Origin: Candidatus Zixiibacteriota bacterium
GTDB lineage: Bacteria > Zixibacteria > MSB-5A5 > DSPP01
Length of the DNA stretch: 64,000 nt
NCBI GenBank assembly: GCA_022614805.1
Contig: JAKEHY010000020.1
Coordinates: 97,733 to 161,732 of the forward strand
Direction: 5' to 3'
A program made the translations under genes and the position numbers. Below the pieces are notes generated by a model, which saw only the letters and a list, made by a program, of their open reading frames with translations, did not search any database and was not told the DNA's origin. The stretch's first letter is position 1. Each line of letters starts with the position of its first letter. Positions 45,654 through 54,171 of this stretch are shown here, piece after piece.

Positions 45654-47933
45654 CTATTTCACCAACTGCATCTTTTTTGTTTCCACATAACTTCCCGCCC
45701 GAATCTGGTAGAGATAAATGCCGGAAGAGACCGCTGCTCCGTTTTCGTCCCGCCCGTCCCAGAACACCTCATACAGTCCTGACGGCTTTTCATCGACGAA
45801 AGTTCTGACCGCTTGCCCCAAGATGTTGTAAATCCTCAACTCCACCCTCGTAGCTTGCGGGAGGGCAAAACGGATAACCGTTGCGGCGTTGAACGGATTG
45901 GGATAATTCTGGGCCAGTTCGAATTTCGAGGGGCGGGAGTCATCCACAACCGTGATTTTGGCGCAAGGGCCGTTCCCCGGCCCGCCGCAGCCTCCGCCCC
46001 CTCCACCGGTCGGACAGGTGGAAATGGGGGTTGCCGGCAGGGAGAGATAGGGGTCAATATCTATGTCGCCTGTAAACCAAGCGGCTGGAGGTGGCACCGA
46101 GTCCCAATAGTTCCCTTCCGCTTTCATAAATGAAAGGGTATCCAGCCAGACCGCTTTGGCGGTGGGAAGCTCGGCGGTTTTCATCAAGACATTGTTTTTC
46201 CCGCAGTCGGTGGGAGCCACTCCCAAGTTGACGTTTTTGCTTTTGGTATAGATGGCCAGGTTCCTAAAGTCGCTGAATTTGGAATTGCGCACCTTTACGG
46301 TGCATGTGTCTCGAACGTAAAGAATGGTATCAGCGTGGCTGAATTGGGTAAAGGCGAAGTTCCCCCGTGCCGGATGAGAGAAAAACAAACCGCCCCAGTC
46401 CATTTTGGTCGGGGACGATGAGGAAGAGAGAAATTTTATTGAATCAGTTTGGGTTCCAAGGGCAGTCAAAGTCCCTTTGACTATAAATTCTGTTTTGGTG
46501 GTATCGCGCCCGCTTCTCATTACGTCCTGATTTGCAGCGGCCAAAACCTGGACGCCGGGATTAAGCGTTAAAGTAACCGGGGTGGCACAGGAATCGAGGG
46601 TAAAATCCCCTATCAGCGTGTCATTGCCTGCAGCCCAGGTGGACGTGCGCCCCAGCTTGCCCAAAAAAGGAATGCGCGGCAAGGTATCGTATGGTCGGAA
46701 GTTGACCTTATCAACCGGATAAAACAACGTGTTGCTGTCTGGGTTAGAAGTACCATACCAGTTACCAATGGCATTTACAGTGCTGGAAGGAGTTCGGATA
46801 ATCGCCTTTGCGGTGGGTTTACAAGGTAGCAGAAAAACGTTTTTACCGCTGTCGTTCGATGTGCCAAAATCGTCATGGGCACTACGAGATAAAATTGCGG
46901 CCGAATCGAATCCGCTAAAAACATTTCTTCGTACTAGAAATTTATGAGAAGCAAGAACATAAGTAATTAAACCGAACGGTGAGCGCAGGGTCGTATTTCC
47001 GGTAATTAGTTTGTTTTTTATTATACGCCAACCGCTGTCGGGGCCAGGAAATGGCCAAGTCACGATATGCCCAACTGCAAAATACCCCTCAATGGTATTT
47101 TCTTCAACTATGATGGAGTTGGGGTCAAAACCCGATTGTGCGCTAACTTGAACAGCCACTGAACAACTGTTTGCGAAAAAGTAGTTCCGGGTTATCTTCC
47201 CGACGTAATCATCAAAGAAAACGGCTAAGCTTTTCTGATTCAAGAACTTGTTACTGTCTATCTCTATGCCGAAATCGTGGGTAACGTCAATGGCGGTATC
47301 TCTACCCAAGAAAATGTTCCCCCGAATTACAAAACTGTCTCGTGTTACCTGCACCGTCGAAATGCGCGGTGGAGTGCCACCAGCACGGTGATGGAAAGAA
47401 TTTCCGATAGCGTGCGTTCTCCAGTTTTCAAATCTGCTGTTTGCAACTGAATCAATGCTGGTATACACGAAATGGTCGTCTGCTGACCATGTAAAAATCG
47501 TTATGTCCCCATCCAGCAACTCAGCATAATTCACTCTGATTAGGGCGGACGAAGCTACGCGCCGGATTCCAAACCAATCACCAGCTATCCCCGAATCTGG
47601 GCGATTTGAGCGAAAGACAATTTTACCAGTTGCACTGCTGTTTCCCGCTATTCGGAGAGTTCCCGCCACCAGAATTTCGATGCGTTGAGAATCACTGCCT
47701 AAGTTTATCGAATCAAAAAGTGCTCTCATATAAAGGGTACAGGGTGGGGTGATTGTCAAAGTTACCCCTGGATTGATGAAGAGGTCTTTAACAAGGGTAC
47801 AGGTTCCCGTTATCGTGGTATCCGTTTTTATGGTGTCCGGCAGGGAACAGGTGGAACAAGTTACAGCCGGTGAAAAAAGCATGACAAAAATGACTAATCC
47901 GGCCCGAAACAGATTCCCTTTGCTAAGGGCCAT
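45654..47933 (-). CDS. Secreted beta-helix protein with type IX-like sorting domain
   Basis: About 759 residues from ATG 47933, just after the stop of a dockerin gene. The signal peptide is LFRAGLVIFVMLFSPAVTC. A long right-handed parallel beta-helix region (~100-600) shows turns rich in Asn, Gly and Asp (RNVFSGFDSAAIL, ENTIEGYFAVGH, NKFLNQKSLAVFF). The C-terminal ~85 residues form a sorting domain: FELAQNYPNPFNAATVIRFALP, VELRIYNILGQAV, SSGIYLYQIRAG, ending TKKMQLVK. Such tails direct export by the type IX system in Bacteroidetes and relatives. A Gly-rich linker with many Cys precedes it. The substrate of the helix is unknown. Confidence 0.75.
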   Translation of the reverse strand: MALSKGNLFRAGLVIFVMLFSPAVTCSTCSLPDTIKTDTTITGTCTLVKDLFINPGVTLTITPPCTLYMRALFDSINLGSDSQRIEILVAGTLRIAGNSSATGKIVFRSNRPDSGIAGDWFGIRRVASSALIRVNYAELLDGDITIFTWSADDHFVYTSIDSVANSRFENWRTHAIGNSFHHRAGGTPPRISTVQVTRDSFVIRGNIFLGRDTAIDVTHDFGIEIDSNKFLNQKSLAVFFDDYVGKITRNYFFANSCSVAVQVSAQSGFDPNSIIVEENTIEGYFAVGHIVTWPFPGPDSGWRIIKNKLITGNTTLRSPFGLITYVLASHKFLVRRNVFSGFDSAAILSRSAHDDFGTSNDSGKNVFLLPCKPTAKAIIRTPSSTVNAIGNWYGTSNPDSNTLFYPVDKVNFRPYDTLPRIPFLGKLGRTSTWAAGNDTLIGDFTLDSCATPVTLTLNPGVQVLAAANQDVMRSGRDTTKTEFIVKGTLTALGTQTDSIKFLSSSSSPTKMDWGGLFFSHPARGNFAFTQFSHADTILYVRDTCTVKVRNSKFSDFRNLAIYTKSKNVNLGVAPTDCGKNNVLMKTAELPTAKAVWLDTLSFMKAEGNYWDSVPPPAAWFTGDIDIDPYLSLPATPISTCPTGGGGGGCGGPGNGPCAKITVVDDSRPSKFELAQNYPNPFNAATVIRFALPQATRVELRIYNILGQAVRTFVDEKPSGLYEVFWDGRDENGAAVSSGIYLYQIRAGSYVETKKMQLVK

Positions 47934-47935
47934 CG

Positions 47936-48736
47936 TCAACACGGAAAAGGTCTGAATAAGAAGACTGCATATATTTCCAGCACGATGTCTGCCGCAGAGC
48001 GAGTCCCATCGCAATTCAGGTCGCAAGCGGCTACCCCGGTGAGGGGAGGGGAGCAGGTGTCGCAAAAGGTGCAGTTTATAAGCAAAACTATATCGGCGGC
48101 AGTTAAGGAAAAGTCCAAATTCAAATCCCCTTTAGGAGCCTGCACTACGGTAATGACGCTTTTTAGGAAGTTGACCCTTACATCCTGTGGTACAGTGTTG
48201 GTAAAATACACATACCAATTTGCTGATGAATCAAGGTCAAATGTTCCCGTCGCCGCTCGCACAGTGTCGAACTTTAGCTCCCAAACTGCTTTCCGGGTAG
48301 CGTTGGGGGGCTCTATGGTGGACGGGTCGACCCCGTCAGCGCCAGCAGCGACAGAAAAAAAATCTGGACTGTTGTTGTCGTAGTTGGGAAAGCCGACCGC
48401 TGTAAAGTAACGAAATGTATTGGTTAGGGGGTTCACGACGCCAAAAAAGTTTCGGGGACAAGGACAAGCAACGATGGCATAGGCCCCGCCGGAAGTGGAG
48501 GTCACTTCCACCGGCAAAACCATATAGATGAGCGAATCCTTATTGGTTATGAAAACTTTCACGTACAAATAAGAGGCGGTGTCGGTCACTGCCCCCGGGT
48601 GGGCGCCGGGAGCGACCGTTTTGGACTCCAAAATGACGGAATCCCGCGGGTCGGGGGGCTGGGAAAAGGCAGAAGACGCTCCCAAAAGAAACAGCACCAC
48701 CCTTGCGGCAATTGCGGCTGGTCTTTTTATCATCAT
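47936..48736 (-). CDS. Secreted dockerin-type protein, tandem copy 3
   Basis: A 266-residue protein. It has a signal peptide (PAAIAARVVLFLLGASSAFS), then a cohesin-like beta-sandwich region (~45-195) with DTASYLYVKVFITNKDSL and NATRKAVWELKFDTV, then a dockerin type I-like C-terminus with two calcium loops, DLNLDFSLTAADIVLLIN and DLNCDGTRSAADIVLEIY. Paired Cys (CDTC, AACDLNCD) lie between them. It is the last of three tandem paralogues and ends four residues earlier in DNA terms than its siblings (stop TGA directly after FPC). Residues after the signal match copies 1 and 2 almost exactly in several blocks. Confidence 0.72.
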   Translation of the reverse strand: MMIKRPAAIAARVVLFLLGASSAFSQPPDPRDSVILESKTVAPGAHPGAVTDTASYLYVKVFITNKDSLIYMVLPVEVTSTSGGAYAIVACPCPRNFFGVVNPLTNTFRYFTAVGFPNYDNNSPDFFSVAAGADGVDPSTIEPPNATRKAVWELKFDTVRAATGTFDLDSSANWYVYFTNTVPQDVRVNFLKSVITVVQAPKGDLNLDFSLTAADIVLLINCTFCDTCSPPLTGVAACDLNCDGTRSAADIVLEIYAVFLFRPFPC

Positions 48737-48792
48737 AAGCTTAACCTTACGTCAAATATCGAAGTCAAATCTCAAGAAAGCAAGCTCGATTT

Positions 48793-49605
48793 TCACGCAT
48801 TGCATGGAAAAGGACTGAATAAGAAGACCGCATATATTTCCAGCACAATGTCCGCGGCGGAACGCCTTCCGTCGCAGTTCAGGTCGCAGGCGGCCGCACC
48901 TGGGAGCGGGGGTGGACAGGTGTCGCAAAAGGTGCAGTTTATAAGCAAAACTATATCAGTGGCAGTTAAGGCAAAATCTAAATTTAAATCCCCTTTGGGA
49001 GCAGGCGCTACCGTGACGGTACTTTTGAGGAAGTTGACGTTTACATCCAGTGATACGTTGTTTGTGAATCGTACACGCAGACCACCCAGTCTTGTTGAAT
49101 CAAACTTAAAGGTTCCGGTTTCAGATCGCACAGTGTCGAACTTTAGCTCCCAAACTGCTTTCCGGGTAGCGTTGGGGGGCTCAATGGTGGACAGGTCGAC
49201 CCCGTCAAAGCCTGCAGCTACTGAAAAAATATCCGGGCTATTGTTATCGTAGTTGGAGAAGCTGACCGCTTGGAAGTAACGCAAAGTGTTGGTCAGGGGG
49301 TTCACGACACCCAAAAAGCTCCGCGGACAAGGACAAGCAACGATGGCATAGGCCCCGCCGGAAGTGGAGGTCACTTCCAGAGGCAAAGTCAAATAGGTGA
49401 GCGAATCTTTATTGGTTATGAAAACTTTCACGTGCAAATAAGAAGCAGTGTCGTTCAGTGCACCCGGGTGGGCGCCGGGAGCAACCGTTTTGGATTCCAA
49501 AATGACGGAATCGCGGGGGTCAGGGGGCTGGGAAAAAGCAGGAGATACCCCCAAAAGAAACAGCACTACCCCGGCGGCAATTGCAGCTGGTCTTTTAAGC
49601 GGCAT
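48793..49605 (-). CDS. Secreted dockerin-type protein, tandem copy 2
   Basis: A 270-residue paralogue with the same order: signal peptide, cohesin-like beta domain, and dockerin type I-like pair (DLNLDFALTATDIVLLIN and DLNCDGRRSAADIVLEIY). It starts exactly 869 nt from each sibling and is separated from them by 56-nt spacers of related sequence. The variable part is the middle of the beta domain (FKFDSTRLGGLRVRFTNNVSLDVNVNF), whereas flanking blocks are almost identical at DNA level, suggesting duplication with later conversion. Dockerins bind cohesins, so these may assemble with each other or with unseen scaffolds. Confidence 0.72.
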   Translation of the reverse strand: MPLKRPAAIAAGVVLFLLGVSPAFSQPPDPRDSVILESKTVAPGAHPGALNDTASYLHVKVFITNKDSLTYLTLPLEVTSTSGGAYAIVACPCPRSFLGVVNPLTNTLRYFQAVSFSNYDNNSPDIFSVAAGFDGVDLSTIEPPNATRKAVWELKFDTVRSETGTFKFDSTRLGGLRVRFTNNVSLDVNVNFLKSTVTVAPAPKGDLNLDFALTATDIVLLINCTFCDTCPPPLPGAAACDLNCDGRRSAADIVLEIYAVFLFSPFPCNA

Positions 49606-49661
49606 ATGGTTACCCTTACATCAAATATCGAAGGCAAATCTCAAAAAAGCAAGCTCGATTT

Positions 49662-50474
49662 TCAGGCATTGCAGGGAAAAGGTCGGAATAAGAAGACCGC
49701 ATATATTTCCAGCACAATGTCCGCGGCAGAACGCACCCCATCACAATTCAGGTCGCATGCGGCCATCCCGGGGAGCGGGGGAGGACAGGTGTCACAAAAG
49801 GTGCAGTTTAAAAGCAAAACTATGTCGGCACCAGTTAAAGCGAAGTCGAGATTCAAGTCCCCCTTGGGAGCGGGCGCTACGGTGATGACACTTTTGAGAA
49901 AGTTGACCTTAACATCCTGCCCCGCGATGGTCGTAAATACTAATTGCGCGCCTCCAAGCCGCGATGAATCAAGCTCAAATGTTCCGGTTGCCGTTCGGAC
50001 GGTGTCGAACTTTAGCTCCCAAACTGCTTTCCGGGTAGCGTTGGGTGGCTCAATGGTGGTCGGGTCGATCCCGTCATTGCCTGCCGCGACAGCAAATTTA
50101 TCCGGACTGATATTGTCGTAGTTTGTGAAGCTGACCACTTCGAAGTAACGCAAAGTGCTGGTCAGGGGGTTCACGACCCCGAAAAAGCTCCGCGGACAAG
50201 GACAAGCAACGATGGCATAGGCCCCACCGGAAGTGGAGGTCACCTCCACCGGCAAAACCATAAAGCTGAGCGAATCTTTGTTGGTTATGAATACTTTCAC
50301 GTACAAATAGGAGGCGGTGTCGTTCAGTGCACCCGGGTGGGCGCCGGGAGCGACCGTTTTGGACTCCAGAATGATGGAATCCCGGGGGTCAGGGGGCTGG
50401 GAAAAAGCAGATGACGCTCCTAAAAGAAACAGCACCACCCCTGCGGCAATTGCGGCGGGTTTATTAACTGACAT
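49662..50474 (-). CDS. Secreted dockerin-type protein, tandem copy 1
   Basis: A 270-residue first gene of the tandem set, with signal peptide (PAAIAAGVVLFLLGASSAFS), cohesin-like beta region, and dockerin-like end (DLNLDFALTGADIVLLLN and DLNCDGVRSAADIVLEIY). AAAGGAAG precedes the ATG. A weak promoter-like TTGACT-N17-AATTTT lies in the 160-bp divergent gap towards the GWxTD genes. Transcription probably continues through copies 2 and 3 into the beta-helix gene. Function is not known; the three copies may be interchangeable subunits of an extracellular complex. Confidence 0.72.
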   Translation of the reverse strand: MSVNKPAAIAAGVVLFLLGASSAFSQPPDPRDSIILESKTVAPGAHPGALNDTASYLYVKVFITNKDSLSFMVLPVEVTSTSGGAYAIVACPCPRSFFGVVNPLTSTLRYFEVVSFTNYDNISPDKFAVAAGNDGIDPTTIEPPNATRKAVWELKFDTVRTATGTFELDSSRLGGAQLVFTTIAGQDVKVNFLKSVITVAPAPKGDLNLDFALTGADIVLLLNCTFCDTCPPPLPGMAACDLNCDGVRSAADIVLEIYAVFLFRPFPCNA

Positions 50475-50585
50475 AGTAGCTAACTTCCTTTATGGTAGTA
50501 AAATTGACGCAAAAACTTAGGAAGTCAAGCCATTTTTTACCATCTATTTTTTTGGAATACGATTTCCTGCCCGCCGAAAAACCTG

Positions 50586-50615
50586 TTGTCAACCGGCAAC
50601 CGGATACCGTATAAT
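50586..50615 (+). promoter_or_regulatory. Sigma-70 promoter for the GWxTD gene pair
   Basis: TTGTCA and a perfect TATAAT are spaced 18 bp apart, putting the start of transcription near 50622 and the ATG at 50638. AGGGTGGGATG follows at 50623. The ATG itself lies between GGGATG and CATCCC arms, a short hairpin that might hinder initiation. Confidence 0.65.
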
Positions 50616-50637
50616 AAAGAGAAGGGTGGGATGACGA

Positions 50638-52011
50638 ATGGGCCCCATCCCGACGACAATGAGAGCAGTATCCGCTTCGGCCATACTTTTCCTGACGGCA
50701 ACCACCCTCTTTGGGCAGAACCCTCTCTCCAAGGACAGCCGGGTGGGGGTGCCGCCGTTCGAAGTCGATTTTGCCGCCTTTGCCGATACCGCCAAAGGTA
50801 CAAGCCGGCTGGAGGTGTACTATAAACTGCGCAACGCCGGCTTCACCTTCGTAAAAAAGGGAAACGAATACCAGGCCGCCTACGATGTGGAGGTCAGCCT
50901 GGAAGCGGAAAACGGACGGGAGATTGCGTCCCGGCGCAGCTCCGAGGAATTCACCGTGCCGAGCTACGACCAGACCCAAAGCTTGGAGAGCTACCGGTTG
51001 AACGCCGCCCATTTTTCCGTCAAACCGGGGAAATACAAAATCAAAATCCACCTGACCGATAACAACTCCAACGAAATCTCCTCCGCTTCCCGCAAGGCCG
51101 TTGTGCCCGATTTCACGCGCGGTGTTCTGGCGGCCAGCGACCTTTTGCTCATCGGCGCCTTTGCCGACTCGGCCGACCTGCCGCTTTTTAAAAAGGAGGG
51201 GCGTACCGCGATTCCCTCCGTTTCCCGCGCCTTCGGCGACCCCGATTCCTCGCTCGCTTTCTACTTCGAAGTTTATTCCCACCGCCCGGAGTTGAAAAAC
51301 TGTCGGGTGGAGTACGAAATCTCCCAGCGCCAGCACGGCGCCTGGTCGAAGGATACCGCCACCCTCGCGTTGGCCGGGGAAAAAACGGTTGTTTTTGAAC
51401 GCCTCCCCATCCGCAAATTTCCCCCGGGCGACTACCGCCTGAAAGCGACTTTGCGCGAAGGGAAAAAGGAACTGGCCGGCCGCGAAACCGAGTTCAAGAT
51501 GAACTGGAACTGGGAGGCCGCGCTCGTTTACAACTTCCGGGACGTGGTCGACCTCCTGCGCTATTTTGCGCGCGAAGTGGATGTGAAACCGCTGGAAAAA
51601 GCGCCGGCGGAAAAGCGGCTGGAGGAATGGGAAAAATTCTGGAAGGAGCGCGACCCGACCCCCCCGACCAGGGAAAACGAGGCCAAGGATGAATTTGGCC
51701 GCCGGGTTCGTTTCGTCGACGCCTACTTCGCCCATATGGGGCTGCCCGGCTGGAAGTCCGATATGGGGAAAATTTACATCCGCTACGGCGAACCGGACCA
51801 GGTGGATGAAGACCAGAGCGGGATGCGCAACACCAACCCCTTTGCGGAGGAGACCGACCGCTACACCACCAATGTCACCCGCATCCGCCAAACCGGCCAT
51901 GCTACCCAGACCTGGTACTACTACAGCTTCCGGCGGGCCTTTTCCTTCGAGGATGTGACCGGCAACGGCAGTTGGGTCCTGCGCCCCCCCTTTGACGGGC
52001 GGAGATTTTGA
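50638..52011 (+). CDS. GWxTD-motif secreted protein, copy 1
   Basis: A 457-residue protein with a signal peptide (MRAVSASAILFLTATTLFG, possibly starting at 50659). Several beta-rich regions (LEVYYKLRNAGFTFV, FSVKPGKYKIKIHL) precede the C-terminal domain of GWxTD proteins: EKFWKERDPTPPTRENEAKDE, then GWKSDMGKIYIRYGEPDQVD. The core motif reads GWKSD rather than GWxTD. The family is common in FCB-group genomes and has no established function; the domain may be periplasmic or surface-located. It is transcribed from the promoter at 50586 and followed 4 nt later by a second family member. Confidence 0.78.
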   Translation: MGPIPTTMRAVSASAILFLTATTLFGQNPLSKDSRVGVPPFEVDFAAFADTAKGTSRLEVYYKLRNAGFTFVKKGNEYQAAYDVEVSLEAENGREIASRRSSEEFTVPSYDQTQSLESYRLNAAHFSVKPGKYKIKIHLTDNNSNEISSASRKAVVPDFTRGVLAASDLLLIGAFADSADLPLFKKEGRTAIPSVSRAFGDPDSSLAFYFEVYSHRPELKNCRVEYEISQRQHGAWSKDTATLALAGEKTVVFERLPIRKFPPGDYRLKATLREGKKELAGRETEFKMNWNWEAALVYNFRDVVDLLRYFAREVDVKPLEKAPAEKRLEEWEKFWKERDPTPPTRENEAKDEFGRRVRFVDAYFAHMGLPGWKSDMGKIYIRYGEPDQVDEDQSGMRNTNPFAEETDRYTTNVTRIRQTGHATQTWYYYSFRRAFSFEDVTGNGSWVLRPPFDGRRF

Positions 52012-52015
52012 CCGT

Positions 52016-53377
52016 ATGCGAAAACTCGTGCTGTTTTTTTGCCTGTTTTCAACAACGGTTTTTTCCCAGACCCCCGTTCCGGAGAAACCCCTCGATGTCG
52101 CCGCCGACTACGCCTGCTTTCGCGAAAATTCCGCGACCCGGTTGGAAATTTACTACTCCCTCTCGTCGGACGAACTGGCCCTAAGCCCGAGCGACAGTTC
52201 CACGGGCGGTCCCGGGAAAAACCTGGCTTATGTGCTGGCCTTCGCCGATTTGTTCGCCGCCGACGGCCGCCCGGTCGATTCCCTTTCCAAGACCACCGCC
52301 TTCCGGGTCTCCCGCACGGACACCACCAACGAACTCTCCGATATTCTGGACTTTCTGGCCCCCCCGGGGGACTACCAGGTCCGCTTGACCCTCCGGGATT
52401 TGCAAAGCGGAAGGGTGGGGCACGCTTCCTTGAAGCTGACCGTGCCGGATTTGGGCCCGCCCGGCCTGCAGTTCAGTTCCCTGCAGCTGGCCCGCTTGAT
52501 TGCGGACAAAAAACAAAAGCCGGAGGCCAGCCTGTACAAAAAAGGGGGCCGGCTCATCGTGCCGAATCCCCCCGCCACTTACAGTTTGGACGACCCCCGT
52601 TTGTATTTCTATGCCGAAATTTACGGGCTGTCACCGGCCCGGCCGGAACTGAAAAACTTTGACTTCGAATACGCCATCCTGAACACCCAGGGAGACACCG
52701 TAAAAATTTCCGGCTTTCACAAACAGCCGAACGAGAACCCCGCCGCCGTCACCGGCTCGGTGGACCTTTCGATTTTGCCGCCGGGGGAATATTCCCTTTT
52801 GCTTTCGGCGCGTGACCCGGCCACCGGGGAGGGGGCTTCGCAAAGCAAGCCATTCTGGCTTTTCGAGCCTTCCACCCGCCCGCCCGTGGCCGAAGAGGAA
52901 CTGGACTATTTCCCCAAAGTCACCTTTTACCTCTTGACCAACCAAGAAAAAGCGATTTACCGGGCCTCCAACCGGACCGGGCGGCTGAATTTCATCAACG
53001 AATGGTGGGGCAAACACGACCCCAGCCCGCCAACGCCGGAAAACGAGTACAAACTGGAAGCCTATCGCCGCTTCTCGGTGGCGGTCGCCCGCTTTTCCCG
53101 CACCCCCTCCTCCCGGGACGGCTGGCAGACCGACCGGGGGCGTGTTTTGATGCTCTACGGGGAACCGAACAACGTCGAACAGTCTCCCGCCTCCCCCGAC
53201 AACCTCCCCTGGCAGAAATGGGAGTACACGCGCATAGCCGCCGGACGGCAGGGCCTTTTCGTCTTTGCCGATTTAAGGGGGCTGGGGAACTACGAGCTGG
53301 TGCACTCCACGGTTCCGGGGGAAAAACGGAATCCGGAATGGGAAGATATGCTGAATCAGAATGTCCTCCGGCGTTAG
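52016..53377 (+). CDS. GWxTD-motif secreted protein, copy 2
   Basis: About 453 residues from ATG 52016, after a signal peptide (MRKLVLFFCLFSTTVFS). The layout matches the preceding gene: N-terminal beta domain (RLEIYYSLSSDELAL), middle region (LSILPPGEYSLLLSARDP), and the C-terminal domain with NEWWGKHDPSPPTPENEYKLE and the canonical motif GWQTDRGRVLMLYGEPNNVE. It is a diverged tandem duplicate of copy 1. The stop overlaps the convergent otsB stop by 2-3 nt. Function is unknown. Confidence 0.8.
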   Translation: MRKLVLFFCLFSTTVFSQTPVPEKPLDVAADYACFRENSATRLEIYYSLSSDELALSPSDSSTGGPGKNLAYVLAFADLFAADGRPVDSLSKTTAFRVSRTDTTNELSDILDFLAPPGDYQVRLTLRDLQSGRVGHASLKLTVPDLGPPGLQFSSLQLARLIADKKQKPEASLYKKGGRLIVPNPPATYSLDDPRLYFYAEIYGLSPARPELKNFDFEYAILNTQGDTVKISGFHKQPNENPAAVTGSVDLSILPPGEYSLLLSARDPATGEGASQSKPFWLFEPSTRPPVAEEELDYFPKVTFYLLTNQEKAIYRASNRTGRLNFINEWWGKHDPSPPTPENEYKLEAYRRFSVAVARFSRTPSSRDGWQTDRGRVLMLYGEPNNVEQSPASPDNLPWQKWEYTRIAAGRQGLFVFADLRGLGNYELVHSTVPGEKRNPEWEDMLNQNVLRR

Positions 53378-54171
53378 GTGCTGCTCTCCGAACCCGCCCC
53401 CGCCCCACACAGAAGTTTGAGAAACCGAATCACCTCGTCGGAGTTGCGGCAAAAATAGCGCGCCGCCGTTTTTTTGCTTCGCCCCACGGCCACGGAAATA
53501 TCCTGGTGACGCATCTGCCGGAACGCTTCCTCATCCGCACGGTCGTCGCCGAAAAAAATAACCAATGGCCTTTTTCGGAAACCGAGCAGCGCTTGAATTT
53601 TAGAAAGCGCCTTTCCTTTGTCCCAGGCAACCGCCGGATAAACCTCGAAAATTTTCTTGCCGGGTGCAAGCCGGAACCGGCCCCCGTACACCTTCAGAAA
53701 CCGCATCATCTTTTGACGCAGGGGCTCCACTGCTTCCCGGTACCGGCGATAGTGGACGGCAACGGTCAAGGCTTTATCTTCGACGCGAACGCCCGGGTAG
53801 CCGGACAGGATTCTTCGCAACGAGGGAAGCATTCTTTTGAGGATACTGGCCCGCTTTTGCGCCCCCGGATGCACCCACTTTTCCTTGGCTGTGGCGATAA
53901 CCAGTCCGTAATTGGCGGCGTAAAATAACCCGGGAATTTTTACCGCCTTTTGAATGTCCTTCAAACTCCGGCCGGTAAGGATGCCGACGTCAAACGCCGG
54001 CTTCAGGGCCAGCCCGGCCAGGATTTTTTTCCGTTCGGAAGAAAGCCGCGCCAGTTCCGGCGTGGGGCGGATGGGAACCAGCGTGCCGTCGTAATCCGGA
54101 AGCAGAAGAACCTGCGGCGCCGCCCAAACCCGCTCCAGAACTTCCCGCCGGGCCTTCCAAAGGTTTTTCAC
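53374..54171 (-). CDS. otsB: Trehalose-6-phosphate phosphatase
   Basis: A 265-residue HAD-superfamily enzyme with motif I LLLPDYDGTLVPI (nucleophile Asp and Asp+2), motif II GILTGRSL, and the C-terminal FFGDDRADEEAFRQM (motif IV) followed by ISVAVG. This is the OtsB arrangement, although the usual GNHG segment reads ANYGL. It removes phosphate from trehalose-6-phosphate made by the otsA product. Its GTG start overlaps the treT stop (GTGA), so it is the last gene of the trehalose operon. Confidence 0.86.
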   Translation of the reverse strand: MKNLWKARREVLERVWAAPQVLLLPDYDGTLVPIRPTPELARLSSERKKILAGLALKPAFDVGILTGRSLKDIQKAVKIPGLFYAANYGLVIATAKEKWVHPGAQKRASILKRMLPSLRRILSGYPGVRVEDKALTVAVHYRRYREAVEPLRQKMMRFLKVYGGRFRLAPGKKIFEVYPAVAWDKGKALSKIQALLGFRKRPLVIFFGDDRADEEAFRQMRHQDISVAVGRSKKTAARYFCRNSDEVIRFLKLLCGAGAGSESST

